DNA from: Paenibacillus sp. LHD-38
GTDB lineage: Bacteria > Bacillota > Bacilli > Paenibacillales > Paenibacillaceae
Assembly: GCF_031157315.1 (NCBI RefSeq)
Contig: NZ_JAVIFU010000005.1
Coordinates: 62,001 to 126,000, forward strand
Length of the DNA stretch: 64,000 nt
Reading direction: 5' to 3'
The notes beneath the pieces are model-generated. The model saw nothing but the letters and a program-made list of their open reading frames with translations, was not told the origin of the DNA and made no database searches. Position numbers and translations under genes: made by a program. Positions 35,605 through 44,227 of the stretch are shown here, one piece after another (the first letter of the stretch is position 1; each line of letters begins with the position of its first letter).

Positions 35605-37151
35605 CGCGCACCGCCGCTTGTTGTGTTCCGCATTCCGCCTCCGCCAGCCATTCCGCCCGTGCCTCCGCCTGGGAAGGCCATGCCGCCGCCTGGGAAAAAG
35701 CCCTGCTGCATGGTCATCTCTTCCGTTTCGGTGCCCATGCCGGCCGTTCCTTGCGCAATCGGAACAAGTACGCTGTCACCCTCCGCAAGCCCGGAGACGA
35801 TCTCTACGAAGCTCGCATCGCTAAGACCTGTCGTCACCTCAACCAGCTGACCTTCAAGCCCGCCCTGCATCCTGCCGCCTGCTCGCCCGCCTGCCGCAAA
35901 ACCGCCGCCGGCTGCTGCCCCCGCTTCTCCGTTTGCTCCTGCTTGCCCTGCCGTGCCACGCTGGCCGCCCGCTGCTGCGCCCGTACCTTGGCCCGCTGCC
36001 GGCTGTTCTCCGCTCGCCGCGCCCGTTTGTCTTGACTCTGCTCCCTGCTGGCCGCCTGCCGCTGCGCCCGTACCTTGGCCCGCCGCAGGCCGCTCTCCAG
36101 TCGCTACGCCTGCTTGACCTGACGCTGCTCCCTGCTGGCCGCCTGCGGCAGCGCCTGATCCAGTTGTTGTCCGTCCTTGCTGCTGCCCGCCCGCTGCAGC
36201 AGCTTGCTCCCCGTTTTCACTAGGTATGCGAACGAATGATTTTGTTCCCATTTCAACGACAGCATTAACCGGCACCAGAACGATGTTTTCCTTGGACGCA
36301 ATCGTTATAGCCGCTTCACCGGACATGCCGACCTTGACTCCTTCAATATCCGTAAGAAGGATATTCACCTCAAACGCCGACGAGCCATTATTCGAGGTGC
36401 CTTCCATTGCAATTTCGGATACGGTCGCATCAATCGTATGGTCCGTAATGGCGCTCAAAGACAGATCAACGGCTTGGCCGACCTTTACCGATGAAATATC
36501 AAGCTCATCTACAGAGGTAACAAACTCCAGCTTGGTATAGTCCACAATTGTCGCTACTGTCGTATTGGCATTGACTTCATCGCCCACTTCAATATACATT
36601 TCCGTAATTTCCCCGTCAATCGAGGCGGAGACTACCTTTTCCTCTTTCGCTTGCTCATCGTATATATCTTGCAATTGCTCCTCGTAATCGGCTATTTCCG
36701 TGTTCGCGTCTTCTATATTTTTCTGAAGGGATTGCTTCGTTGCCTCCTCGTTTTCCGTTCCCGTTGCTTCCTTATAATTCTCTTGGTATTCTTCTATCGA
36801 TTGTTCCAGCTTGGTTATGCTTTTTTCTATCGTTGAAATTTTGTCTTCATTATCTTCTGCGGCCTCAAATGTAACGAGAATTTGGCCAGCTTTGATTTTA
36901 TCCCCTTTTTTCACATTCACCGTCGCAATCGTACCGCTCTTGCCCGCCGTGACCGTCTCCCTCGAATTTGCTGCTACCGATCCCGTACCGCTAATTTGTT
37001 TTAAAATAGATCCTTTTGTAGCGGTTACCGTACGAGAAGTGGGCGTCTCACCTGCCGCTTCCTTCTCTTTCGCAAAATAAAAATAATAGGCACCTGCCCC
37101 AGCAGCAGCCAGGATAATGATAATGCTGAGCCCTATCGTCCATTTCTTCAT
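35601..37151 (-). CDS. MacA/HlyD-family adaptor with Gly/Ala/Gln repeat insert
   Basis: A 516-residue membrane-fusion protein. The N-terminal helix anchors it. A barrel-sandwich domain begins at about residue 45 (GSVAANSRETVTAG, VKKGDKIKAGQIL). A coiled-coil hairpin rich in Glu, Lys and Ile (about 95-170) is followed by a second lipoyl half and a beta-barrel. About 100 residues rich in Gly, Ala, Gln and Thr are inserted after FVRIPSENGEQ. They are built from a 29-residue unit repeated almost twice (GAAAGGQQGA...PAAGQGT), after which the conserved LVEVTTGLSDASFVEIVSGLAEGDSVLV resumes. The C-terminus is again Gly/Met-rich. Actinobacterial and Firmicute MacA-like proteins sometimes carry such low-complexity tails, but an internal tandem copy this clean is unusual. 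Confidence 0.92.
   Translation of the reverse strand: MKKWTIGLSIIIILAAAGAGAYYFYFAKEKEAAGETPTSRTVTATKGSILKQISGTGSVAANSRETVTAGKSGTIATVNVKKGDKIKAGQILVTFEAAEDNEDKISTIEKSITKLEQSIEEYQENYKEATGTENEEATKQSLQKNIEDANTEIADYEEQLQDIYDEQAKEEKVVSASIDGEITEMYIEVGDEVNANTTVATIVDYTKLEFVTSVDELDISSVKVGQAVDLSLSAITDHTIDATVSEIAMEGTSNNGSSAFEVNILLTDIEGVKVGMSGEAAITIASKENIVLVPVNAVVEMGTKSFVRIPSENGEQAAAAGGQQQGRTTTGSGAAAGGQQGAASGQAGVATGERPAAGQGTGAAAGGQQGAESRQTGAASGEQPAAGQGTGAAAGGQRGTAGQAGANGEAGAAAGGGFAAGGRAGGRMQGGLEGQLVEVTTGLSDASFVEIVSGLAEGDSVLVPIAQGTAGMGTETEEMTMQQGFFPGGGMAFPGGGTGGMAGGGGMRNTTSGGAR
35974..36150. repeat. 87-bp tandem repeat inside the adaptor gene
   Basis: The string GCTGCGCCCGTACCTTGG begins at 35974 and again at 36061, exactly 87 bases (29 codons) apart. 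The bases between are near-identical in the second unit, with a partial third copy on the low-coordinate side. It keeps the frame and gives the Gly/Ala/Gln-rich insert of the MacA-like protein, so copy number could vary between strains without frameshift. Confidence 0.8.
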
Positions 37152-37284
37152 CTACTGTAATCCACCTTCCATCGGTCTTAGTAAGTTAGAATATAGCACG
37201 CAAAAATGAACGGAAGATGAACAAGCCTGCGTTCGCGGCCCCCCAGTTTTGACTTGCTGCATGCCGGCAGGTACAACATAAAAA

Positions 37285-37331
37285 AAGAGCATAACCCCTT
37301 CGCCCAAAGAGGGAGAAGGAACTATGCTCTT
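37285..37331 (-). terminator. Terminator of the fructokinase operon
   Basis: AAGAGCATA pairs with TATGCTCTT on the minus strand, with a secondary hairpin in the loop, and is followed by TTTTTTTATG. It lies about 13 bases after the fructokinase stop and before the adaptor gene. Confidence 0.9.
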
Positions 37332-37343
37332 ACCATTACTCAT

Positions 37344-38294
37344 TTATAAAGGCGGAAGCTCCTGCAGAACGGGCAGCGAGGAGATTGCCCCTGCTCTTGT
37401 CGTTGTCAGAGCCGCAGCGGCATTGGCGAACGAAACCATCCTTTGTGCCTTTTCTGCATCAATCCCGCTTACAGCACCCTCATTCAGCAGAATCTGGTAC
37501 AGCAGGGCGCCTATGAAGGCATCGCCCGCTCCCGTTGTATCTACCACCGCTACCTTCTGACCAGGCGCAGCTTCTTGGTAGTGTGGCGTATACCATACTG
37601 CTCCTTCAGAGCCCCTCGTGTATACAACAGCCTGTACATCCCCGACAAATAAAGAAGAGATAGCCTCCTCCTCATCCTCGATACCCGTAATAAAAGCTAG
37701 CTCGTCCGAGCTGATTTTGACCAAATGGCTCTGCGGGATGAATTGCAAAATCGTTTGCCTGCACTCCTCATGATTCGACCACAGCGGCAGCCGTACATTG
37801 GGATCAAAGCTGATGAGACCGCCTGCTGCTTTCATCGCCGCAATCGCCTTGATATGCGCGTATTTAACAGGAGCTTCAATGAGATCAACCGAGCAATAGT
37901 GCAGGATATCTCCCTTCGCGAACCGATCCCCGCAGATCTCATCCTCGGAAAGCAGCATATCCGCGCTAGGATTCCGATAGAAAGAAAAATCCCGGTCACC
38001 GTCTGCCTTTAAGCTGACAAAGGCAAGCGCCGTATTCGCTTCATTCGTTCGCAGCACGAAACTTGTATCTACACCGGCTTCCTCCAATGTTTCCACGAGA
38101 AAATCACCAAAGGCGTCGACGCCCAGCTTGCCGATGAATGCGCTGCTTCCGCCCAGCTTCGCCACTGCGCAAGCAACATTAGCCGGAGCGCCTCCAGCCT
38201 CCTTCCGAAAGCCAACCACATTCTTTAATTCAATTCCCCGCGTATCCGGAATAAAATCAATTAACGCTTCACCGATCGTATATACTTTCGACAG
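37344..38294 (-). CDS. PfkB-family fructokinase, CTG start
   Basis: A carbohydrate kinase phosphorylating fructose released by the adjacent GH32 enzyme. The product is 316 residues if translation begins at CTG (38294). That codon has GGAGGGG six bases upstream and gives the normal family start SKVYTIGEALIDFIP, followed by the first PfkB signature GGAPANVACAVAKLGG. No ATG or GTG is available between the upstream in-frame stop and the conserved residues. The GTG at 38219 would remove the first 25 residues, including the substrate-binding strand. The second signature, DTTGAGDAFIGALL, holds the catalytic Asp. It lies 12 bases after the GH32 stop and ends the sugar operon. Confidence 0.93.
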   Translation of the reverse strand: MSKVYTIGEALIDFIPDTRGIELKNVVGFRKEAGGAPANVACAVAKLGGSSAFIGKLGVDAFGDFLVETLEEAGVDTSFVLRTNEANTALAFVSLKADGDRDFSFYRNPSADMLLSEDEICGDRFAKGDILHYCSVDLIEAPVKYAHIKAIAAMKAAGGLISFDPNVRLPLWSNHEECRQTILQFIPQSHLVKISSDELAFITGIEDEEEAISSLFVGDVQAVVYTRGSEGAVWYTPHYQEAAPGQKVAVVDTTGAGDAFIGALLYQILLNEGAVSGIDAEKAQRMVSFANAAAALTTTRAGAISSLPVLQELPPL

Positions 38295-38306
38295 CTTAAG
38301 CCCCTC

Positions 38307-39761
38307 CTACTTTATATCCCATTTTTTAAAGGATACCATAGAACATAACCCTTCGGCATACGCTTGAATGCCTAGTGAATTACTGCCGGGGTAAACTCGG
38401 CATGTCATCACCTTTTCGCCGCCCTGTATAAAGATCTCGACGGAGGATTTATCGACGAAAATATGCAATGCGAGCAAACCATCCTTGAGCGCTACCTTTG
38501 TTCTGCGCTCCCCGCCAAGACCGATGCCTGACTTATCACGGTTAAATCGGAAGATTCCTTCCGTTTGACGATAGGATAATACGGTCTCTTCCCCGCCGTG
38601 TACCCGCAGCTTCAAGCCAAACTCCTCCGCCTGGTCCGCCTGAAATACAACCTCCAGCTCGTAGCAGTCTCCACAGGCTTCCATGTCTTTAACGCCAGTC
38701 AAAAGAACATTGCCTATCTCATAAGCGTTATGCCTGTACGCCTTCACTTCTTCCAGCGGCTTAAACAGTAATGACTTTCCTTGCATGACGACCTCTCGCG
38801 GCATCGTCATCGCTCCTGCCCAATAATGGCCGAGCTGCGTCGGAATTTCCGTCTCCCACGTTTCCATCCAGCCCATGATGATTCGTCTGCCTTTATCATC
38901 GATCGTTGTCTGCGGTGCATAAAAATCAAAGCCGCAGTCTATTGGCTCATAGCAATCATAACTAAAGCTGCTTTGCTCGATATCCAATCGGCCGACCATA
39001 TAAGTGGCGGAGTGAAGATTATGATAGTCGTCTCCTTGTGCAGGCATACGCTGCGGCGACATCACAAGCACGTCATGCTCACCCAGCTCGAACAGATCCG
39101 GACACTCCCAATTATCGCCCAGCTGACCGTCGCTGCGGGCGATTTCGCCAACCAGGCTCCAATTCCCAAGATCCTCCGAGCGATATAATAAGATGAGGCC
39201 AGTGCCTTGCCCATCATTTGAGCCTATTACCGAATAATAAACACCCTCGCGCGTAAATACCTTAGGATCTCGGAAATCCTTCTGGCTTACGTCCGCTGGT
39301 ATTAGCTCTGATCCGATGACAGGGTTGCTTGTCAGCTTCTCAAAACGAATGCCATCCTCGGATACGGCAATGTTTTGATTTTGGCGGTAATCATTTTCCT
39401 TATCCGGCCCCGTTATGACATGGCCGGTATACATTAAATACAGCTTCCCGTCTTGCTCAAAAGCGCTGCCGGAGAAACAGCCGTCGCGATCGTAATCCTG
39501 ATCCGGCGCCAGAGCTACAGGTAGATATTCCCACGTTATAAGGTCGCGGCTCACAGCATGTCCCCAGTGCATCGGCCCCCATACCGGTTGATACGGATAA
39601 TGTTGATAAAACATATGGTATTCGCCGTTATAGTAGATAAAACCATTAGGATCGTTCATCCAGCCAAACTCGCCCATTAAATGAAAGCCCAGCCGGTACT
39701 GTTCTTTCATCAAATATTTACGCTCTGCAATAAATGTGTCGGCATTTTCTCTCGTGTACAA
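38307..39761 (-). CDS. GH32 beta-fructosidase (sucrose hydrolase / levanase type)
   Basis: A 484-residue glycoside hydrolase family 32 enzyme that cleaves terminal beta-fructosyl bonds of sucrose or short fructans. The nucleophile is Asp in WMNDPNGF, the transition-state stabiliser is in FRDPKVF and the acid/base Glu is in WECPDLFEL. No signal peptide is present, so it acts in the cytoplasm on imported sugar. The C-terminal 150 residues form the usual beta-sandwich. The start is uncertain: a TTG at 39761 gives 484 residues, and an ATG at 39710 gives 467 with MKEQYRLGFHLMGEFGWMND, but neither has a strong ribosome site. It lies between the MalG-like permease and the fructokinase. Because the transporter is ABC rather than PTS, free sucrose is more likely the substrate than its 6-phosphate. 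Confidence 0.93.
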   Translation of the reverse strand: MYTRENADTFIAERKYLMKEQYRLGFHLMGEFGWMNDPNGFIYYNGEYHMFYQHYPYQPVWGPMHWGHAVSRDLITWEYLPVALAPDQDYDRDGCFSGSAFEQDGKLYLMYTGHVITGPDKENDYRQNQNIAVSEDGIRFEKLTSNPVIGSELIPADVSQKDFRDPKVFTREGVYYSVIGSNDGQGTGLILLYRSEDLGNWSLVGEIARSDGQLGDNWECPDLFELGEHDVLVMSPQRMPAQGDDYHNLHSATYMVGRLDIEQSSFSYDCYEPIDCGFDFYAPQTTIDDKGRRIIMGWMETWETEIPTQLGHYWAGAMTMPREVVMQGKSLLFKPLEEVKAYRHNAYEIGNVLLTGVKDMEACGDCYELEVVFQADQAEEFGLKLRVHGGEETVLSYRQTEGIFRFNRDKSGIGLGGERRTKVALKDGLLALHIFVDKSSVEIFIQGGEKVMTCRVYPGSNSLGIQAYAEGLCSMVSFKKWDIK

Positions 39762-39785
39762 AATAAAGCATCCAACCCTTACTTA

Positions 39786-40616
39786 TTATTTAATTGAACC
39801 CTGCATAACTCCTTGGATAATATATTTCTGCGCAAATAAGTAGACAACAAGCACAGGCAAGATCGTCAGCATAAGACCAGCCATAAGCGGGCCGTAATCA
39901 ACGGTGTACGTACCGAAGAAATAGAAAGTAGACAGCGGAAGCGTCCGCTCATTCGGCGCGATCAGCACTAAGGATGGCAATAGGAAATCATTCCAAATCC
40001 ATAACACATTCAAGATCGCAATCGTAACCGTCGTCGGGGCAAGCACTGGAAAAACAATACGAAAAAAGGTTTGCGTTCGCGTACAGCCATCAATAAGCGC
40101 CGCTTCTTCCAGCTCAGCCGGTATGCTTTTTACAAAACCATGGTAAATAAAGACCGCAAGCGGGCTTCCAAATCCGATATACATATAAATGAGGGCCCAT
40201 TTGCTGTTTAAGAAACCAATGGAGCCGTATATTTTGACGAGAGGGATCATAATGGCTTGGAACGGAATAATCATTGCCGCTACCATTAAGAAAAAGGTGT
40301 ATTGATTCAGCTTCGTTTGATTTCTTACAAAATAATGAGCCGTCATAGCTGCCAGAAAAGAGATCAGTATGACGCTAAGCACCGTAATAACGACCGAGTT
40401 CGTAAATGCAGAAACGTACTCCATTTTGCCAAATGCATTCGTATAATTTGCGAAGCTGAAGCTATCCGGCAAGGACAGCGGACTTGATGTAATCGCCTTA
40501 TTTTCCTTAAACGAGTTGACCAGCAGCATCAAAAAAGGAAAGACAAAAAGAACCAAGCAAATGAGGAGGGCAATGAATTTCGTCCAAGCAAGTGCTCCAT
40601 TTTTATTTTCCATCAC
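39786..40616 (-). CDS. Sugar ABC transporter permease (MalG type)
   Basis: A 276-residue inner-membrane subunit of an ATP-driven carbohydrate importer, with six membrane helices. The EAA loop (EEAALIDGCTRTQTFFRIVFPVLAPT) is the contact to the ATPase. It overlaps the end of the first permease gene by four bases (ATGA). The C-terminal KYIIQGVMQGSIK is characteristic of the MalG/LacG group. Its gene lies between the MalF-like gene and the GH32 gene, supporting sucrose or fructo-oligosaccharide uptake. Confidence 0.95.
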   Translation of the reverse strand: MMENKNGALAWTKFIALLICLVLFVFPFLMLLVNSFKENKAITSSPLSLPDSFSFANYTNAFGKMEYVSAFTNSVVITVLSVILISFLAAMTAHYFVRNQTKLNQYTFFLMVAAMIIPFQAIMIPLVKIYGSIGFLNSKWALIYMYIGFGSPLAVFIYHGFVKSIPAELEEAALIDGCTRTQTFFRIVFPVLAPTTVTIAILNVLWIWNDFLLPSLVLIAPNERTLPLSTFYFFGTYTVDYGPLMAGLMLTILPVLVVYLFAQKYIIQGVMQGSIK

Positions 40617-41512
40617 GCCTCAACCTCCAGCTTCTTGCTAAAGTAAACCTGAGCAATGGTAATCGTAGCTACCAGCAGGAACAGAACGAAGGCCTCGGCT
40701 TGGCCGACTCCATAGTCTCTCGATAGGAATGCCTTCTCGTACACATGCATCGATACCATCTCCGTGCTTTTGAACGGACCGCCCTTCGTTAAAGAAAGGT
40801 TCAAATCATAAACCATAAAGCATCTTTGGAGAGATAGAAAGATACAAACGATAAATGACGGTACCATCAGCGGCAAAATCATTTTGCGCATTTTGGTCAA
40901 CAGGCTCGCTCCATCGATACTGGCCGCCTCCAAAATATCCTTAGGCACATTCATTAGTCCGGCCACATAAATGACCATCATATAACCTGCATATTGCCAT
41001 ACCGTTACAATAATCATCGACCAAAAGGCTTTATTCGGATCAGCCAGCCAAGAGGCACCAAGCAGCGGGATACCCCACTCTTTCCCTACATATACTAATA
41101 CATTGGAAAAAATAAATTGCCACACAAAGCCCAGCACAATACCGCCCACCAAATTCGGAATGAAGAATCCGGCTCTGAACATACTTTGCCCCTTCAAGCC
41201 GCTCGTTAGAACATAGGCCAGCAGGAAGGCCACCACATTAATAAGTGCAACTGAAATAAACACGTATTTCAAAGTCAGTAAAAAGGACTTCCAAAACACA
41301 GCATCCTTAAATACCGATGCGTAATTATCAAACCCCACTAGACTGCTTGATGTCGATATGCCGTCCCAGTTCGTGAAGGTCAAATATATGCCATACAAGA
41401 AAGGAACAATCATTACAGCTAGAAAGGCAAATAAAGTAGGTCCGGTAAACAGCAGCCGCAGTCGCAAGCGATTCCACAGCCCTTTTTCCGTTATCATCAT
41501 GATCCCTCGCAT
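40613..41512 (-). CDS. Sugar ABC transporter permease (MalF type)
   Basis: A 299-residue membrane subunit, partner of the MalG-like permease. Six helices are visible, with the ATPase-contact loop LEAASIDGASLLTKMRKMILPLMVP. The N-terminal RLRLLFTGPTLFAFLAVMIVPFLYGIYLTFTNWDG is typical of the LacF/MsmF family. No ATPase is encoded in the operon, so a shared ATPase of the MsmX type from elsewhere is needed. It begins about 95 bases after the binding protein gene. Confidence 0.95.
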   Translation of the reverse strand: MRGIMMITEKGLWNRLRLRLLFTGPTLFAFLAVMIVPFLYGIYLTFTNWDGISTSSSLVGFDNYASVFKDAVFWKSFLLTLKYVFISVALINVVAFLLAYVLTSGLKGQSMFRAGFFIPNLVGGIVLGFVWQFIFSNVLVYVGKEWGIPLLGASWLADPNKAFWSMIIVTVWQYAGYMMVIYVAGLMNVPKDILEAASIDGASLLTKMRKMILPLMVPSFIVCIFLSLQRCFMVYDLNLSLTKGGPFKSTEMVSMHVYEKAFLSRDYGVGQAEAFVLFLLVATITIAQVYFSKKLEVEA

Positions 41513-41606
41513 TCATGCATGTTATTTGGTGAATCGAAACATAGATAAGAGTAAGCGGCTTACCCCGTCACATTCGCTGGGTAGGCCGCTGTCTTGCTGC
41601 AAATGT

Positions 41607-42950
41607 TTATTTAACGGCTTTCCAATAATCCTCGATTTCTTTGGTTAATTCCGCGCGATCACCTGCGCCAGCCAAATATTTTTGCATCGCGGCACCTAAC
41701 TTAGCCCAGTGGTCTGCAGGAAGCGTGCTCATTGAATCTTGTGTTTTGCCGTTTGCGATATGCTCAGAAATCGATTTCGCAAGAGGGTCCTTCGCTTCGA
41801 GCGTAACATTCTTAAACGCTGGAATGATGTTCGCTTTATTTACAAGGAAGTCTTGCCCCTTCTCGTTGTATACCATCCATTCCAAGAACGTTTTTGCAGC
41901 AGCTTGCTGCTCAGCCGTATTCTTCTCTTTGTCGAGCACCAAACGCTTCGAAACAGCAGAAGAAATTTGTGTATTGCCGAAATCATCCGCATTGTTGCTC
42001 ACCGGTACTGGAAGGAATCCATACTGACCGCTCGCGGTATCAAAGCTGCTAATTTGCGGCCATGCCCAGTTCCCTTGGAACCAAATGCCTACCTCACCTT
42101 TACCCAGCACTTCCGGTCCTCTCTCATAGGTACCGGACAACGGGGATGTCTTATCAATGTTGTATTTTGCCATCACATCAAACGTATCTATCAAACCATT
42201 AAAGACAGCGTTGCTTGCCAAATCGACTGTCCCTGCTTTCAAATCTTCTACGAACTTCGTAACCGCTGCAGTATCAGCAGATTGACCCGCGTAAGCTAGC
42301 GGCAAATAGTGAGCACCGAGCGACCAATCCATTGGGGAAATGATTAGCGGTGCTTTCCCGGAGGCCTCGATTTTTTTGAACAGCTCTTCCAGCGCGTTTG
42401 TCGTGTTGATCGTCGCGGGTTCAAACGACCCGCCTACCGCTTTATCTACAACCGCTTTGTTATAAATGAATCCATATCCCTCAATGGCAAGCGGGAAAGC
42501 GTAGTTTTTGCCATCGAACGTCGTAAGTGAAGTGCTGCGGTCAACCGCGTCGGCCATCCACTTCTCGCCGCTCAAATCAAGCACACGATCCTTGAATTTC
42601 TCAACATCGCCTGTGTCCAGCATCGTAATGGTCGCTGGGTTTCCTGAGGCATAAAGTGCCGATGCTTTCTCAAAAGGCGATTGTCCAGCAGGTACAGGTA
42701 TGATTTCAAGCGTTATGTTCGAATAGTCTTCTTTAAATGTTTTTGCCGCTTCTTCCAGTGGGGCTTGAATTTCACCCTTAGAGTTAAGCAGCGTTATTTT
42801 CACTTCTGATTTTTCATTAGATGAACCTGCGTTACCGGAATTACTGATATTGCTGGAATTACCGGTATTACCAGAATTGCCGCATGCCGTAACAACCATA
42901 ACAGCGATAAGCGACAGCGCAAGCACCTGTATCCACTTCAAAGATTTCAT
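41607..42950 (-). CDS. Sugar-binding lipoprotein of an ABC importer
   Basis: A 447-residue extracellular solute-binding protein of family 1. The signal peptide ends in a lipobox (VVTAC, Cys at 23), so it is tethered to the outer face of the membrane. A flexible Asn/Ser/Gly linker of about 25 residues made of repeated SGN/GNS units precedes the two-lobed domain. It contains the family pattern ALYASGNPATITMLDTGDV and PLAIEGYGFIYNKAVVDK. It is the first gene of the operon, directly downstream of the doubled operator. The substrate is inferred as sucrose or a fructo-oligosaccharide from the following GH32 and fructokinase genes. Confidence 0.95.
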   Translation of the reverse strand: MKSLKWIQVLALSLIAVMVVTACGNSGNTGNSSNISNSGNAGSSNEKSEVKITLLNSKGEIQAPLEEAAKTFKEDYSNITLEIIPVPAGQSPFEKASALYASGNPATITMLDTGDVEKFKDRVLDLSGEKWMADAVDRSTSLTTFDGKNYAFPLAIEGYGFIYNKAVVDKAVGGSFEPATINTTNALEELFKKIEASGKAPLIISPMDWSLGAHYLPLAYAGQSADTAAVTKFVEDLKAGTVDLASNAVFNGLIDTFDVMAKYNIDKTSPLSGTYERGPEVLGKGEVGIWFQGNWAWPQISSFDTASGQYGFLPVPVSNNADDFGNTQISSAVSKRLVLDKEKNTAEQQAAAKTFLEWMVYNEKGQDFLVNKANIIPAFKNVTLEAKDPLAKSISEHIANGKTQDSMSTLPADHWAKLGAAMQKYLAGAGDRAELTKEIEDYWKAVK

Positions 42951-43016
42951 ATCATTGCCCCCGATTCTTTAAATTTATAAACGTCTTACCGATCGTGTAA
43001 ACCGCTTTCATACCGT

Positions 43017-43045
43017 ATTATATATTCGTAAAATCGTTATGTCAA
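43017..43045 (-). promoter_or_regulatory. Consensus sigma-A promoter of the sugar operon
   Basis: On the minus strand a perfect TTGACA (43040-43045) is followed after exactly 17 bases by a perfect TATAAT (43017-43022). The -35 box is inside the operator palindrome, so bound repressor would block it. It drives the binding protein, both permeases, GH32 and fructokinase. Confidence 0.93.
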
Positions 43046-43073
43046 TCGTTTGACATGTCAAACGATTGACATA
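43038..43073. promoter_or_regulatory. Perfect 36-bp palindrome, double LacI-type operator
   Basis: Two abutting 16-bp sites, TGTCAATCGTTTGACA (43040-43055) and its exact reverse complement (43056-43071), make a perfect palindrome of 36 bp. Each half has the central CG and TGTCAA/TTGACA arms expected of a LacI-family operator. One half covers the -35 box of the sugar operon promoter. The adjacent LacI-family gene product is the likely ligand. Confidence 0.88.
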
Positions 43074-43092
43074 TTATAGAAAAATAAAAAAA

Positions 43093-43109
43093 CCCTTATT
43101 TCATAAGGG
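43093..43109 (-). terminator. Terminator of the LacI-family gene
   Basis: CCCTTAT/ATAAGGG hairpin with a three-base loop, followed on the minus strand by TTTTTTTATTTTT. It ends the regulator transcript just upstream of the operator and promoter of the sugar operon. Confidence 0.9.
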
Positions 43110-43125
43110 ATTTTCATTGTTAATG

Positions 43126-44103
43126 CTATGTGGTTGCTCTTTCAACAAGAGACACTGGAATAATATTTTCGGTCTCAAAAAAATCCTCATTCATCTGCTT
43201 CACAATTAAATCGACCGCCATTTTCCCGATTTCTGAAATCGGCTGTTTTATCGTCGTGAGCTCCGGCGTTATCCATCTAGCAGCCTTGACGTCGTCGTAG
43301 CCAATAATCCTCACATCGTCTGGAATTCGTTTGCCCGCAGCCATGCATTCCTTAACGGCGAATGCAGCAATAATATCACTCGTTGCGAATAGGCCGTCAA
43401 TGTCGGGGTGATCCTTGAACAGCTGATAAATGATTTGTTCATACTGCACTTGATCAAATACATTCATATCTGTCTGTATGATGATGTGCTCAATTCCATG
43501 CTCCTCCATCACTGCTCGAAAAGCCTCTGTTCGTTGGTTTGCCAGCAGCTGCAGCTCCAGATTTCCACATATATGCGCTATTTTTTTACAGCCTTTACCT
43601 ATCAACAGGTTCGCAGCAAGATTTCCACCCGCAAAATTATCCGAAGAAATAAACGGGATTTCACCGCTGATTTGGCGATCAATTGTCACGATCGGGGACC
43701 TTAAATTTTTGTACTCTTCTACCTGCAGAGTATGGCTTCCCATAATGATACCATCGACACGATTCCGCTTGAGCATTTCGATGTAGTCCTTTTCCTTAAG
43801 CGGATCGAGCTCCGAGTTGCAAAGCAGCATTTTATAGCCCAGTTCATAAGCATAGTTTTCCACATGGTTCGCCAGCTCACTAAAAAAAGGATGAGATACG
43901 CTAGGGATGATTAGTCCGATTACGTTAGATTGCTTTCTTAATAATGCACGAGCAATTTCATTTGGCTGGTAATGAAGTTCCTCCATGGTCTTGTACACCT
44001 TGGCCCTTGTTGCCTCGCTAATATAACCGCGATTATTTAATACGCGGGAAACCGTCGTTACGGATACGTTCGCTAATTTTGCCACATCATGTATCGTTGC
44101 CAT
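43126..44103 (-). CDS. LacI-family transcriptional repressor of the sugar operon
   Basis: A 325-residue regulator. The N-terminal helix-turn-helix (ATIHDVAKLANVSVTTVSRVLNN) and hinge (PNEIARALLRKQSNVIGLI) bind and bend DNA. The remainder is a periplasmic-binding-protein-like sugar sensor (residues 60-325). The sensor has the usual two-lobed patterns (DGIIMGSH, ISSDNFAGG, GLFATSDIIA, GYDDVKAARW, TTIKQPISEIGKMA). It lies directly upstream of the ABC sugar operon, with its terminator just before the doubled operator. The inducer is probably sucrose, fructose or a derivative, inferred only from the neighbours. Confidence 0.95.
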   Translation of the reverse strand: MATIHDVAKLANVSVTTVSRVLNNRGYISEATRAKVYKTMEELHYQPNEIARALLRKQSNVIGLIIPSVSHPFFSELANHVENYAYELGYKMLLCNSELDPLKEKDYIEMLKRNRVDGIIMGSHTLQVEEYKNLRSPIVTIDRQISGEIPFISSDNFAGGNLAANLLIGKGCKKIAHICGNLELQLLANQRTEAFRAVMEEHGIEHIIIQTDMNVFDQVQYEQIIYQLFKDHPDIDGLFATSDIIAAFAVKECMAAGKRIPDDVRIIGYDDVKAARWITPELTTIKQPISEIGKMAVDLIVKQMNEDFFETENIIPVSLVERATT

Positions 44104-44227
44104 GGCTGCCCCTTTGCATTTTCAGTCGTTCTACCCATTATAGCGAAATGAACTGCAAATTTATACTCGTTCTGCGGTTCAAAATGCTTGTATGATCTGT
44201 TCTTTCTCACTTGTTCCATACAATAAA

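Noticed and set aside
35974..36150. CRISPR-like repeat
   Set aside because: The repeats are 87 bp, tandem, in frame and within a coding gene, with no spacers or cas genes.
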